In this document: piece after piece, positions 1 through 8,136 of the stretch
Position numbering within the stretch: the first letter of the stretch is position 1
How the letters are laid out: every line of letters begins with the position of its first letter
NCBI GenBank assembly: GCA_016712265.1
Contig: JADJRJ010000020.1
Coordinates: 1 to 14,847, forward strand
Direction: 5' to 3'
DNA length: 14,847 nt
Origin: Gemmatimonadota bacterium
GTDB lineage: Bacteria; Gemmatimonadota; Gemmatimonadetes; Gemmatimonadales; Gemmatimonadaceae
The notes under the pieces: generated by a model
The model's input: the letters and a program-made list of their open reading frames with translations, nothing else
Databases searched by the model: none
What the model was told of the DNA's origin: nothing
Program-made: the position numbers and the translations under genes

Positions 1-64
1 AGCATCAGCAGGTCAGCAAATGGTAAGTCCCGCGATGTCCGGACATGCAGTCATCGGGCGTGGT

Positions 65-1152
65 CTATTGACGGGGCAAGCCTGGAGTCACACGATACAG
101 CACGGGTTCGCGTTCTTCGCTGATCCCAAAGAACCACAGTCCGCGGCTTGCCCGATACCCTGAACCATTTACGGGGGACAGAACTCGCGTGGGCGCGGGG
201 ACGGATGAGAGCAGCCGACCCTTGGCATCCAGGACATCCCAGATGCCTACTGGCCCCTGTTTGCGCGCGGAGATTACTCGGCCATCAGAGAGCTGGAGTG
301 CCCACAGCGCGTACGCTGCGTCCTTTCGCAGGCGCGTGGTCTGTTCTCCGGCCCGTCCTGTTACCTGCATAACCTCATCCACTGACCGCGACACCCGCCT
401 TTCAACGTTCACTTTGCGCGCCAGAGTGCCATTAAACCAGTACCAGCTGAGCTCGTATGGAATGCGGCGCGACACGAGCAGTTGTCCGTTCGGTGTCAGC
501 ACCATACCCGGTGCGATCCACTGCTCAAGAGCCGCTCTCGATAGCGCGAATGGCAAGTCTCCGAATGAGCGTACGAGGCGAAACTGATCATCGAAGACGT
601 GGACCGCTTTGTTCCTCGCGGCGGCATCTCGCACGATTCCCGTCATCGCTACTTGGCGATCGGGCAGCGCCACCAAGCTCTCGATAACAGCAACCTCCGG
701 GGTCGGTGTCCATCGCTTTACAAATGCCCCCTGAGAACTGAACTGTGAGAAGCTCCGATTCGCGAGATCGAACACCACAATGCTGCCATCACTCCGCTCG
801 GCAAGGCGATACGGGAACCTGAATTCTCCAGGACCGTCACCGGATCGCCCGAACGAATAACAGCCAGCGTGCCATCTGGTCGAATCCTCAACACCTTTGG
901 CAGAGAGCGATCGATGATCAAAAGCGTTCCATCGACCGACACCCTTAGCGCCGTGACGAGGCCAAGGTTGAGTGATCGGCCGACGATCTCAGTCTTGGAG
1001 TCGGCAAGTGGCGTTCCTTTCAGCTGATCATCTGTTTGCCCCCGGAGGGCCGGCGTCGTGACTACTGCAAGCACTCCCGGCACCATGAGGCGTCCGAATC
1101 CTACCACCGCCGAGCGACACCACTGCGACCTCTTGATTGACCGCCTCAGCAT
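65..1152 (-). CDS. Secreted six-bladed beta-propeller protein, frameshifted
   Basis: The ATG at 1152 has a strong GGAGG five bases upstream (1158-1162). It opens a basic N-terminus and hydrophobic stretch typical of a Sec signal peptide, then propeller-like repeats (VDGTLLIIDRSLPKVLRI; later DGSIVVFDLANRSF). The frame breaks near 851-856. Adding one T there joins the two halves through FGRSGDGPGEFRFP, the usual motif of 6-bladed beta-propeller proteins, and gives 362 aa ending in TAG at 65. The ligand or role is unknown; such proteins are generally secreted or periplasmic. It follows the Cys-rich gene at 1243-1677 by 90 bases on the same strand, so the two may be co-transcribed. The break may be a sequencing indel rather than true decay. 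Confidence 0.75.
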
Positions 1153-1242
1153 GACTACCTCCGTCGCTGGGAAAGGGAGCGACGCGCGCCCGGGTACTGG
1201 CGCGCGTCGCGAGGCCGTTTCGGCATCAGGCAAGCGGCACTT

Positions 1243-1677
1243 CTATAACCCACCACCTCCAACCATGTGCGTCGCCAGGCGTTGACCGGCGACATCGAGG
1301 AATCGGCTTGGCGTGCTGCTGACACGCGTTCGCATCTCAACCCCAGACAGTGCTTGATAGAGAACCGCAACCGTCTGGTCCGTTGCACCGACGACGGCGC
1401 ATTGTTCCAGGAAAGCAAGCTCTCTCGTGCCGGGGAGCGAGATACTCGTATAGACCTTCGTTCCACCGGTCCCGCCGCACATGGTGATGGTGCATTGAGC
1501 CTGCGTCGCGACACAGTTCTTGTTGGTGCCCCCGCTCATGCACGCCCACCCAGTATCGCTGGGTGTTTGAATGAACTGACACCGCTCTGTACACGCCTGA
1601 GCGGCGGCCGGCGCGGAGACGAGGGCAGTACCGGCACCTACGAACAGGGTGAGGACGAGCAGTCGGGCGCCTTTCAT
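1243..1677 (-). CDS. Small secreted cysteine-rich protein
   Basis: This 144-aa ORF starts at ATG 1677, with GGAGG at 1686-1690 and an 8-base spacer. Residues 1-28 are a clear signal peptide (short basic start, LLVLTLFVG core, APAAAQA cleavage region). The mature part has seven cysteines, six of them in its first ~50 residues (CTERC, WAC, KNC, QC, MC), suggesting disulfide bonds and export. The longer in-frame start at 1713 would put twelve residues before the signal peptide and has no better ribosome site. I do not recognise the family. It lies left of the last attC, upstream of the propeller gene on the same strand. Confidence 0.65.
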   Translation of the reverse strand: MKGARLLVLTLFVGAGTALVSAPAAAQACTERCQFIQTPSDTGWACMSGGTNKNCVATQAQCTITMCGGTGGTKVYTSISLPGTRELAFLEQCAVVGATDQTVAVLYQALSGVEMRTRVSSTPSRFLDVAGQRLATHMVGGGGL

Positions 1678-1829
1678 TTGGAGTGCCTCCAGATGAAGAG
1701 TTTGCGGGAACAACGCTACCAGTGACCCACGGCCGCCCGGGAGTCGTGCGCGCTCCCATTGTGAGGTTAAGCTTGCCCAGCGATTAGCGCACTATGTTGT
1801 TAGCGACCTGAGCCGTAGCCGCGGAGACG
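1678..1829. other. Leader between attC 1 and the Cys-rich gene
   Basis: These 152 bases hold no gene I can support. They would carry the promoter of the 1677/1152 gene pair, but I could not find a convincing -35/-10 pair. A GTTAGCG string at about 1799-1805 resembles an attC core but has no partner. Confidence 0.3.
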
Positions 1830-1922
1830 GCCTAACGACCTGTGCTGAGCGGCAGACGCAGTATCACCAAGCGGCGAAGCCGCGTCCTTGATGCGGCTGA
1901 CCGCTCCTGCACGCTGTTAGGC
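1830..1922 (-). repeat. attC site 1 (compact)
   Basis: The outer cores are GCCTAAC (1830-1836) and GTTAGGC (1916-1922). Inner arms GTGC/GCAC and GAGCGG/CCGCTC pair, and the centre is a GCGGC-GAA-GCCGC hairpin at 1871-1883. At 93 bp it is the shortest site in the array. The TAA of the upstream DUF5615 gene lies inside its core (1917-1919). It is the leftmost attC in the window. Confidence 0.9.
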
Positions 1923-2272
1923 ATCGCCCGGCAGTCGTCCGAGGGGGAGAAACGCTGCGTCCGGGTGTGCCACGAACTCGCGAATCTGCGTCATACTGCC
2001 CCGCAGCAGGGCCGCGACGGCTCCCGTCGACGCATTCCCCTGCCGGATCCAAATCACTTTGGGCGGAAACCCGCGCCAGACGCTGAACCGCTGAAAATCT
2101 TCGTCCTTGGTGATGATGACGAACCCGTGAGCGCCGGCGTACGTCCAGATGGCCTCGTCCGACGGCCGGGCGCAAGCACGGACACGACGTCACGCGAGTC
2201 GGGGAACTCCGGCGCGAGGTCGCGGACCAGACGTGCCGACAGATTCTCGTCGAAGAGGAGCCGAACGGCCAC
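1917..2272 (-). CDS. DUF5615 (PIN-like) toxin, frameshifted
   Basis: The GTG at 2272 directly follows the TAA of the DUF433 gene. The N-terminus has the DUF5615 signature VRLLFDENLSARLVRDLAPEFP. The frame breaks near 2160-2170 (GGCCG run). With one extra C it continues as PSDEAIWTYAGAHGFVIITKDEDFQ and then PPKVIWIRQGN, giving 118 aa and stopping at the TAA in attC 1. FDEN and TKDEDF carry the acidic residues of this Mut7-C/PIN-like nuclease fold. By family knowledge, DUF5615 proteins are the toxin partners of DUF433 antitoxins; RNase activity here is inferred. The indel looks like a homopolymer error. Confidence 0.8.
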
Positions 2273-2499
2273 TTAGGCCGCGGGAACGGGCATGACCCGG
2301 CGCTCGCGCTCCGCTGCAAGGCCAAGCACGCCAGGATGTCGTCGTGCGTGAGCTGAGGAAAGTCCGCCAGGACGGCCGCCTCGCTCATCCCGCCGGCGAG
2401 ATACCCGAGGACGTCCCCCACCGAAATGCGTGTGCCCCGGACGCACGGCTTCCCGAATCGGATCGCCGGGTCGATCGAGATGCGGCTCAGAAGTTCCAT
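2273..2499 (-). CDS. DUF433 antitoxin, frameshifted near its C-terminus
   Basis: The protein begins MELLSRISIDPAIRFGKPCV and continues through GTRISVGDVLGYLAGG, the classic DUF433 pattern (ITIDP...GKPCIRGTRI.V), a winged-helix antitoxin domain. The frame breaks near 2318. Restoring one T gives CLAFAAERERRVMPVPAA and a TAA at 2273-2275, for 75 aa. The toxin gene starts at the next base, so the two are translationally linked. There is no Shine-Dalgarno, but a -35/-10 pair ends six bases before the ATG, suggesting a leaderless mRNA. The expected role is neutralising the DUF5615 toxin and repressing its own promoter. Confidence 0.85.
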
Positions 2500-2505
2500 G
2501 CCTGC

Positions 2506-2534
2506 ACGCTAGAGCCGCCCAGTCGGGCCGTCAA
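2506..2534 (-). promoter_or_regulatory. Promoter of the DUF433/DUF5615 cassette
   Basis: On the minus strand TTGACG (2529-2534) is separated by 17 bases from TAGCGT (2506-2511). Only six bases lie between the -10 and the ATG at 2499, so the transcript is probably leaderless. This is the best promoter match in the window. The rest of the 159-base leader (2500-2658) shows nothing else I can name. Confidence 0.55.
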
Positions 2535-2658
2535 GCCAGCGCCGGCGGTAAGCGGCCCCGGAGAACGCGCCCGGGCCCTTTGCCCGCCTCGCTCGGGTCA
2601 TGCCCGTGCCGCTGAACGCAGCCAGAAGGCGACGAGTCGGGGCATCCCTCGAAGCGAT

Positions 2659-2793
2659 GCCTAACGTCCGTGGCTCAGCTGCGGGCCACGTAAAGAAAGC
2701 CGGTCCGCCCGGGCCGACCCTGTACATCCTACTGCGGCCCGGGCGGAACGGCCATCCCCACAAGGCCCGTCAGTCTGCAGCCACTTGTTAGGT
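2659..2793 (-). repeat. attC site 2
   Basis: Cores are GCCTAAC (2659-2665) and GTTAGGT (2787-2793). Outer arms GTGGCTCAG.. and ..CTGCAGCCAC pair, and the central arms contain CCGCCCGGGCC and GGCCCGGGCGG. The site is 135 bp and belongs to the CCCGGGC-stem subfamily (sites 2-7). Confidence 0.93.
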
Positions 2794-2847
2794 GGCGCCT
2801 CGCCGCGACCATGTGCGCTCGCGCTCGCGTGACATCGCCGCGGTGCT

Positions 2848-3736
2848 TCACCGAACACTGACCTTTCGCTTGCTGCTATCCAGCACCGCAGCCATGACAC
2901 GCGCATCCGGATAGCGCGCCTCCGCGATGCGTCGCACCTCGCTTGCAAGAGTTGGATCAGTCTTTGGACCGATTCGGATCTCACTGAGATCTTCTGCCGC
3001 GAACGTCAATCCGAGAACAGGCCCTCCTCAGTCGGCTTCTTGTCGGCAGGAACCCTGTACTCTTTCTCCGGGGCCCAGTCCGTGGACTTTACGAAGTAGT
3101 ACTCGCGGAGAAAGTCCTCCCACACGATCGACTCCTCACCCAGCATTGCGCGCGCCCAATCGTCCGCACCCGGCAGCTTTGGCGCCTCTTCCTGATATAT
3201 CACCGGCTCCGCCGAAGCCAAGGACTGTCGCGTTCATCGCTACTCTCGAATCCCAAGACCACCCCCGTGAGGTCCGCGGCATAATGGGCCCACATCGACG
3301 GGGACTCCGCGTCTGAGGAGAAACAGATGATCCGCATATTCGGCACCCGTTCAGACCAGACCCGTCGCAATTCTTGACGCGTTAGCTCGACCGGAATAAT
3401 GGTCATTGCTAAAGAACTGCGGAGGTCCTCCAGGACAACCGCTTCCGGGATGCCTCGACTGAGAGCTCCCCGAAGCACCAGCGACAGCGCCCGGAGCGTG
3501 AGGGTCTTCGGCTCGGCTTCGCCGCGGGCATACTGAGCCGCACGCGTCACCACCGCCTTCGCGTACTCGGCGTTCGTGAATGGAAGCTCGAATTCCCTCC
3601 GCACGTCGAACGGGTCGTTGAAGAGGATGGGCGAGCTCCACCTGAGGCTCCTAGTAGCAAGAACCTTGGCTGCGGTCTCTGCCGTGGCGTACTTGTACAG
3701 TGTCGGCACCTCGTGCCGCCGATTGTGGGAGCGCAT
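2848..3736 (-). CDS. DUF2971 family protein, two frameshifts
   Basis: The N-terminal part (VPTLYKYATAETAAKVL, then LRWSSPILFNDPFDVR and CFSSDAESPSMWAHYA) matches the DUF2971 layout: LYKY start, SSP..FNDPFD, and CFS...MW.HYA. The frame breaks near 3218-3223 and again near 3006. One added base at each gives a continuous protein through LASAEPVIYQE and KSTDWAPEKEYRV to LTFAAEDLSEIRIGPK, ending with TGA at 2848 (296 aa from ATG 3736). A GTG at 3709 (VPTLYKY) may be the true start, since DUF2971 proteins usually begin close to LYKY and a possible promoter lies just upstream. The function is unknown. It is the only gene in its cassette. Confidence 0.8.
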
Positions 3737-3751
3737 CAAGTATCCTGTCAA
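3722..3751 (-). promoter_or_regulatory. Possible promoter for the DUF2971 gene
   Basis: On the minus strand a perfect TTGACA (3746-3751) is followed after 18 bases by CACAAT (3722-3727). If used, it would exclude the ATG at 3736 and favour the GTG at 3709, twelve bases downstream. It sits four bases inside the cassette, right after attC 3. Confidence 0.35.
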
Positions 3752-3754
3752 GCC

Positions 3755-3892
3755 ACCTAACGACCCACGTTCACTTGCGGACTGGGTCAACAAGAGGCCG
3801 CCCGCCCGGGCCGCTCCTCGATTAGTCTACCACGGCCCGGGCGGGCGTGCCAGACGCTAACTAGGTCCGCCAAGTGCAACGTGCTGTTAGCC
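3755..3892 (-). repeat. attC site 3
   Basis: Cores are ACCTAAC (3755-3761) and GTTAGCC (3886-3892), with paired outer arms (CACGTTCACTTGCGGAC and GTCCGCCAAGTGCAACGTG, imperfect). The central arms carry CCCGCCCGGGCCG and CGGCCCGGGCGGG. It is 138 bp. The TAA of the DUF4917 gene lies in its right core. Confidence 0.93.
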
Positions 3893-4919
3893 GGCAAGGA
3901 CCGACTGCGCCGATGCATCGTCGGGCACGCTGAGATCAGGCGTACCAAGCGGATGCGATGTTGAGTCAAAGAAGTGTAGGTCTGCGTTCGGCAGTCGCTG
4001 TCGGCAGAACGCCTTTGTTTTCACGATGTTCTCCTTCTCGGAAGGGTAGACGCTGATTGCGATCAACCGGTCTCGTTTCTTGGCTAGGAGATCGACGATA
4101 TGGCGATCGACGTCTCCGAGACTGTGGCCGAACACTACGATTGGCCCTTGGACATCACTGAACGTGTGGAGCGCGAACTGCAGGTAGTCCGAGCGACGAA
4201 TGGCAGCAAGCTTCTGTTCACTTGAGCCCTCAGTGATGCACAGCGGCACCCCACCTGTGCGCTTTCCGAAGAGATCAAGCAGCGTCTTGCCCTCTTGCGC
4301 CTTCTCCTTGTAGGTCCTGGGCACTTCTGGGGTCATGGTAGAGATGTAGGCCTCCGTGCAGGTACAAGACCTTCGTCGCCTCGCCGCGTATCTCGGTATT
4401 AGTTACGTCGAACGCTCCACCCCAGAAGTAGTCCCTGAAGTCATTTTGCTTCCTGAGCCATCACGGCCCAGTACAACAACAGGTCGTAGTTCGTGGAGAA
4501 CACCCATTCGTGGCTCGCCAGCGCAGTTCGGATCCGAAGCAGCCGCGCCTATCGAGTACGGCCCACGGAACGTGCACATGATGTACCGCTGCCACGAGTG
4601 CCTCGCTTATGGACCGATACCTCTCATCCAGGGCGGCCGTGGTATGGTTGAGGGCTTGACCAACCGTGCGCGCCGTCAGTAGCGCGCCCAGTACGGCTTC
4701 GAAGTTTGCTTGTGCACCGAGGGCTGCAAAAAGGTCACAGTCCTCGCTGGAGAGAGGTGCGGCTGTTCCAGCGGTCTTCGCCACATCGAAGAGCGAGGAG
4801 TAGGCAAAGCGCCTCCATACTGCCTGGCTTGCGCCATTTCCGAGCACGATGGACTCCCACGAGTGGAGCGTCGCGATGTCACTCCAGGCATTGAGCGACG
4901 CGTCACCTGTTGGAGTCAT
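3887..4919 (-). CDS. DUF4917 (SIR2-like) protein, three frameshifts
   Basis: ATG 4919 follows GAGGTGA (about 4925-4931). N-terminal VLGNGASQAVWRRFAYSSLF, then FEAVLGALL, VFSTNYDLLLYWA, FRDYFWGGAFD and VLYLHGGLHLY, and near the end VVFGHSLGDVDRHI, follow DUF4917 in order. STNYD and GHSL..D.HI are the marks of SIR2-like folds. Frame breaks lie near 4548 (one base missing), near 4445-4465 and near 4325. Netting these out gives 343 aa, ending on the TAA within attC 3. SIR2-like domains often bind or degrade NAD in phage defence, but no such activity is shown for this protein. Three breaks in one gene could mean decay as well as assembly error. Confidence 0.75.
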
Positions 4920-4939
4920 CAATCACCTCAGGTATGTCC

Positions 4940-5073
4940 GGCTAACGACCCGCGCTCACCTGCAGGCCATCTAAACCAATGCCGGCCCGCCCGGGCCGCC
5001 ACCTCCAGATCTTACCGTGGCCCGGGCGGGACGGCTACCCCTGCGGCCTGGCTGGTGCTGCGCCGTGTTAGGC
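4940..5073 (-). repeat. attC site 4
   Basis: Cores are GGCTAAC (4940-4946) and GTTAGGC (5067-5073). The central arms hold CCCGCCCGGGCC and GGCCCGGGCGGG. It is 134 bp and belongs to the CCCGGGC-stem subfamily. Confidence 0.93.
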
Positions 5074-5077
5074 AGCA

Positions 5078-6062
5078 CTACCACCGCGGGGCCAGCCACT
5101 CCTGTATTTCCCAGGCACCGGCCGCGTGGTCGACCACCCAGACCGTGTCGCCACGCGTGCGGTAGGCCACCGCCGACGTCGGCCCCGTCACGGTCCGTCG
5201 GCCGCGCGGCCCAACCTCCACCCAGACATGCCGCCGTACCCCCGCCGTGTCGGACTCTTGGAACCCCACGAGCCATCTCGCTCCCGGTAAGGCGTGGAGT
5301 CGCACCAGCAGGATCTGCCGCCGACGCCAGTATTCCATGCGGGCCCGGTTACTGCCACCCGGCAATTGCTCGAAGACCGAGTCCGACGGATACTCGGGTG
5401 GGTGATAGCCGGGATAGGATACCGGGAGCCGGGTCTCGGTGCCCGTGCGCCGGTCATAGATCCACAGCGTGTCGGCACTGTAGATCCCCGACGCCACGGT
5501 GGTGTCCGTCGTCGCCACGGCGAAATTGCGGAGGTAGACCTGGCGTGCGTCCACTCCTCGGTTGGCGATGGAAATTGACCGATACGATCGCCGGACTTGT
5601 CCCGCCTGGTCGACGTCATGGAGGACGGACATGAGGCTATCAGGCCCAACCTTCCACTCGGTCCCCTCCCGGAGGTATCCGGCGACGACGACCCCCGCAC
5701 CCGTACCCCCCTCGGTGAGCGCCGTCATCACCGCCGGAACCCGAACGACGCGCTCCCGTCGGCCCGTCGTGTCCCACACCTGGATGCTGTTCGTATCCAA
5801 CACCGCAAACCGACCGGGCGCCCACGCACCGAGGTCGTACGGGAAACGGAAGACGGTTGAATCGCCGATGCGGCGCAGGAGCCTACCGGTGACGCGGTCG
5901 TAGAGTCGGATACAGCGACACTCAGTGTCCGACAGTACCCCGCCACCCGTTACCGAGCGGTGTGGGCATCCCCGGCGCGCGCCCGCGCGGTCCGCAGCTC
6001 GGCAGCACGACCAACCCGCAGAGCGCGATCCCAATCAGGCCCATTCGCCGCCAGCCAACCAT
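5078..6062 (-). CDS. Six-bladed beta-propeller lipoprotein, frameshifted
   Basis: The start is ATG 6062, preceded by GGGAGG four bases away. The first 23 residues (basic start, GLIGIALCGLVVL, then PSC) form a lipoprotein signal with the lipobox Cys at 23. The downstream frame reads RLYDRVTGRLLRRIGDSTVF, GRFAVLDTNSIQVWD and SADTLWIYDRRTGTETRLP, which are repeating propeller blades, and ends at TAG 5078, just before attC 4. The signal peptide and body are in different frames, joined near 5934-5943. Removing one G from the GGGG run gives 327 aa. It is probably anchored in a membrane and exposed to periplasm or surface; the ligand is unknown. A start at 6034 would miss the signal peptide. Confidence 0.75.
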
Positions 6063-6087
6063 ACCGCCTCCCTCTCAGCGTGATGCT

Positions 6088-6221
6088 GCCTAACGTCCGT
6101 GGCTCAGATGCGGGCCATATAAACAGAGCCGGTCCGCCCGGGCCTTCACTCCGAATGCTACCAGTGCCCGGGCGGACCGGCCAGCCCCAACGGCCCGTCA
6201 TTCTGCAGCCACCTGTTAGCC
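6088..6221 (-). repeat. attC site 5
   Basis: Cores are GCCTAAC (6088-6094) and GTTAGCC (6215-6221). The central stem CCGGTCCGCCCGGGCC pairs with GGCCCGGGCGGACCGG almost perfectly. It is 134 bp and nearly identical to site 6. Confidence 0.95.
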
Positions 6222-6929
6222 TGCCCCCGAGCGGTAGCGGTGTACAAAGGCCTCGACCTCGGCTGGCATTGGGCCCACCAGGTCGCTCGCCAGGGCCTCG
6301 ATCTGCGTCGCCAGTCCGGCGAGCGCCGCGGCCGTGGGCGGTACCGCCGGATGCAGCAGGCGTTCGATCTCGCGGACCATCGTGAGCGGCTGGTGCCAGG
6401 TCGCCGCAGACATGGAGAACCCACCTGAGGCTGGGCGCGGGTCGCGACCCTCGCTGCGCAACCACGCGTCCGACGAGCGCCGCCAGTCGTCCTCGTACTT
6501 CGCCTGATGCCACGCCGCTTCCGGGGCCCAGCAGCGCTCGCAGTAGCGGTTGACGGTCGGCTCCACTCCTTCCGCCGCTCCGCCTCGGATCCAGCCTACG
6601 GTGCCCAGTGCCCCGCAGGCGTCACAGGTCGCCGAGCCGTCCACTGGCGACTCTGCCGGTGCACTCCCCGAGGTGGTCAGCACGACCGCCCCGTCGGTCA
6701 GAGTCGGCGGCGCCTCCCGGTTCGGCACGTACTCCACCCGAATCATCGGCGCACCGTCCACCTGAGTCGCGATGAACCGCACCTGCGCCTCCGGCCCGGT
6801 GGGGTCCGGTCGATGATGCAAGGTCAGATCCGGGAACACGATACCGCCACCACGTACCCCTTTCGGCGAAGCGGCCGCCCAAGCGATCAAGGCCTCGAAC
6901 AGACGACGGGACTCCTCAGGGCCGCCCAT
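6216..6929 (-). CDS. 237-aa cassette protein with CxxC...CxxC motif (copy 1, intact)
   Basis: ATG 6929 has GGAG six bases upstream and lies 34 bases after attC 6. The stop TAA is in attC 5. Four cysteines (102, 105, 130, 133) in CDAC...CERC spacing suggest a bound zinc. They are flanked by an N-terminal part with strand-like segments (VRFIATQVDG, MIRVEYVPN) and a C-terminal helical part (REIERLLHP, LATQIEALASDLVG). There is no signal peptide or membrane segment, so it is probably cytoplasmic. I do not recognise the family. An almost identical copy is the next cassette to the right. Confidence 0.75.
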   Translation of the reverse strand: MGGPEESRRLFEALIAWAAASPKGVRGGGIVFPDLTLHHRPDPTGPEAQVRFIATQVDGAPMIRVEYVPNREAPPTLTDGAVVLTTSGSAPAESPVDGSATCDACGALGTVGWIRGGAAEGVEPTVNRYCERCWAPEAAWHQAKYEDDWRRSSDAWLRSEGRDPRPASGGFSMSAATWHQPLTMVREIERLLHPAVPPTAAALAGLATQIEALASDLVGPMPAEVEAFVHRYRSGAG

Positions 6930-6963
6930 GCACGTCTCCGGTTGTCCTGACCCATTCGATGCA

Positions 6964-7097
6964 GGCTAACGTCCGTGGCTCAGATGCGGGCCATATAAAC
7001 AGAGCCGGTCCGCCCGGGCCTTCACTCCGAATGCTACCAGTGCCCGGGCGGACCGGCCAGCCCCAACGGCCCGTCATTCTGCAGCCACCTGTTAGCC
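6964..7097 (-). repeat. attC site 6
   Basis: Cores are GGCTAAC (6964-6970) and GTTAGCC (7091-7097). It is 134 bp and nearly identical to site 5, including the central CCGGTCCGCCCGGGCC stem. Confidence 0.95.
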
Positions 7098-7804
7098 TGC
7101 CCCCGAGCGGTAGCGGTGTACAAAGGCCTCGACCTCGGCTGGCATTGGGCCCACCAGGTCGCTCGCCAGGGCCTCGATCTGCGTCGCCAGTCCGGCGAGC
7201 GCCGCGGCCGTGGGCGCTACCGTGGGATGCAGCAGGCGTTCGATCTCGCGGACCATCGTGAGCGGCTGGTGCCAGGTCGCCGCAGACATGGAGAACCCAC
7301 CTGAGGCTGGGCGCGGGTCGCGACCCTCGCTGCGCAACCACGCGTCCGACGAGCGCCGCCAGTCGTCCTCGTACTTCGCCTGATGCCACGCCGCTTCCGG
7401 TGCCCAGCAGCGCTCGCAGTAGCGGTTGACGGTCGGCTCCACTCCTTCCGCCGCTCCGCCTCGGATCCAGCCTACGGTGCCCAGTGCCCCGCAGGCGTCA
7501 CAGGTCGCCGAGCCGTCCACTGGCGACTCTGCCGGTGCACTCCCCGCGGTGGTCAGCACGACCGCCCCGTCGGTCAGAGTCGGCGGCGCCTCCCGGTTCG
7601 GCACGTACTCCACCCGAATCATCGGCGCACCGTCCACCTGAGTCGCGATGAACCGCACCTGCGCCTCCGGCCCGGTGGGGTCGGTCGATGATGCAAGGTC
7701 AGATCCGGGAACACGATACCGCCACCACGTACCCCTTTCGGCGAAGCGGCCGCCCAAGCGATCAAGGCCTCGAACAGACGACGGGACTCCTCAGGGCCGC
7801 TCAT
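7092..7804 (-). CDS. 237-aa CxxC...CxxC cassette protein (copy 2, frameshifted)
   Basis: This is the second copy of the gene at 6216-6929. ATG 7804 and its leader match the first copy except for one residue (S instead of G at position 2). One C is missing near 7681 (GGTCGGTCG where copy 1 has GGTCCGGTCG), which breaks the frame around residue 41; restoring it returns the same 237-aa length. The rest, including CDAC and CERC, is intact and stops in attC 6. It is either a redundant copy losing its frame or an assembly indel. Confidence 0.75.
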
Positions 7805-7838
7805 GCACGTCTCCGGTTGTCCTGACCCATTCGATGCA

Positions 7839-7972
7839 GGCTAACGTCCCGCGCTCACCTGCGGGACATCTGAACCAATGCCGTCCCGCCCGGGCCGACA
7901 CCCCATGATCCTACCGCGGCCCGGGCGGGACGGCCACCCCCACGGCCCGTCATATGCTGCGCATTGTTATGC
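7839..7972 (-). repeat. attC site 7
   Basis: Cores are GGCTAAC (7839-7845) and GTTATGC (7966-7972). Central arms are CCGTCCCGCCCGGGCC and GGCCCGGGCGGGACGG. It is 134 bp. Confidence 0.93.
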
Positions 7973-8136
7973 CGCCCCTTGGTCAAAGACGCACGCCGCG
8001 TACCCGCGCCGAGACCGTGCGCCGAGTGGCCCAGTCCAGGGAGACAATGCCAGTTACCGTCGGTAGTCGCGTCGCGACACCAAAGCGACCGACCGCGTTG
8101 CAACCGGTGCGGCCTGACCACCGCCGCTCGGGTGGA
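7973..8136. other. 3' tail of the HTPNPNG cassette
   Basis: This 164-base stretch lies between the TAA of the gene above and attC 7. All minus-strand frames are open in part, but none has a start, ribosome site or recognisable protein. It may be the remnant of a longer gene end or an untranslated tail. Confidence 0.3.

Larger units (their letters stand above)
6088..7838. repeat. Tandem duplication of one cassette
   Basis: 6088-6963 (876 bp) and 6964-7838 (875 bp) align over their full length, attC plus gene. I saw only a handful of substitutions (for example GAGGTG/GCGGTG near 6671/7547 and GTACCGCCGG/CTACCGTGGG near 6340/7216) and one missing C near 7681. The unit boundary is exactly the attC core, as expected of cassette re-insertion or recombination between neighbouring attC sites. 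Confidence 0.95.

Noticed and set aside
1740..1829. GTTAGCG near 1799-1805 as the core of a further attC
   Set aside because: No matching RYYYAAC partner with a palindromic middle lies within about 150 bp, the first base does not fit the consensus, and the implied cassette would be under 30 bp.
2509..2763. Minus-strand 84-codon frame upstream of DUF433
   Set aside because: It starts inside attC 2, covers the DUF433 promoter, and its sequence is GC-biased without recognisable features.
5017..5634. Long plus-strand open frame rich in Arg and Pro
   Set aside because: It is the high-GC shadow of the beta-propeller gene on the other strand and runs through an attC. It shows no motifs or ribosome site.
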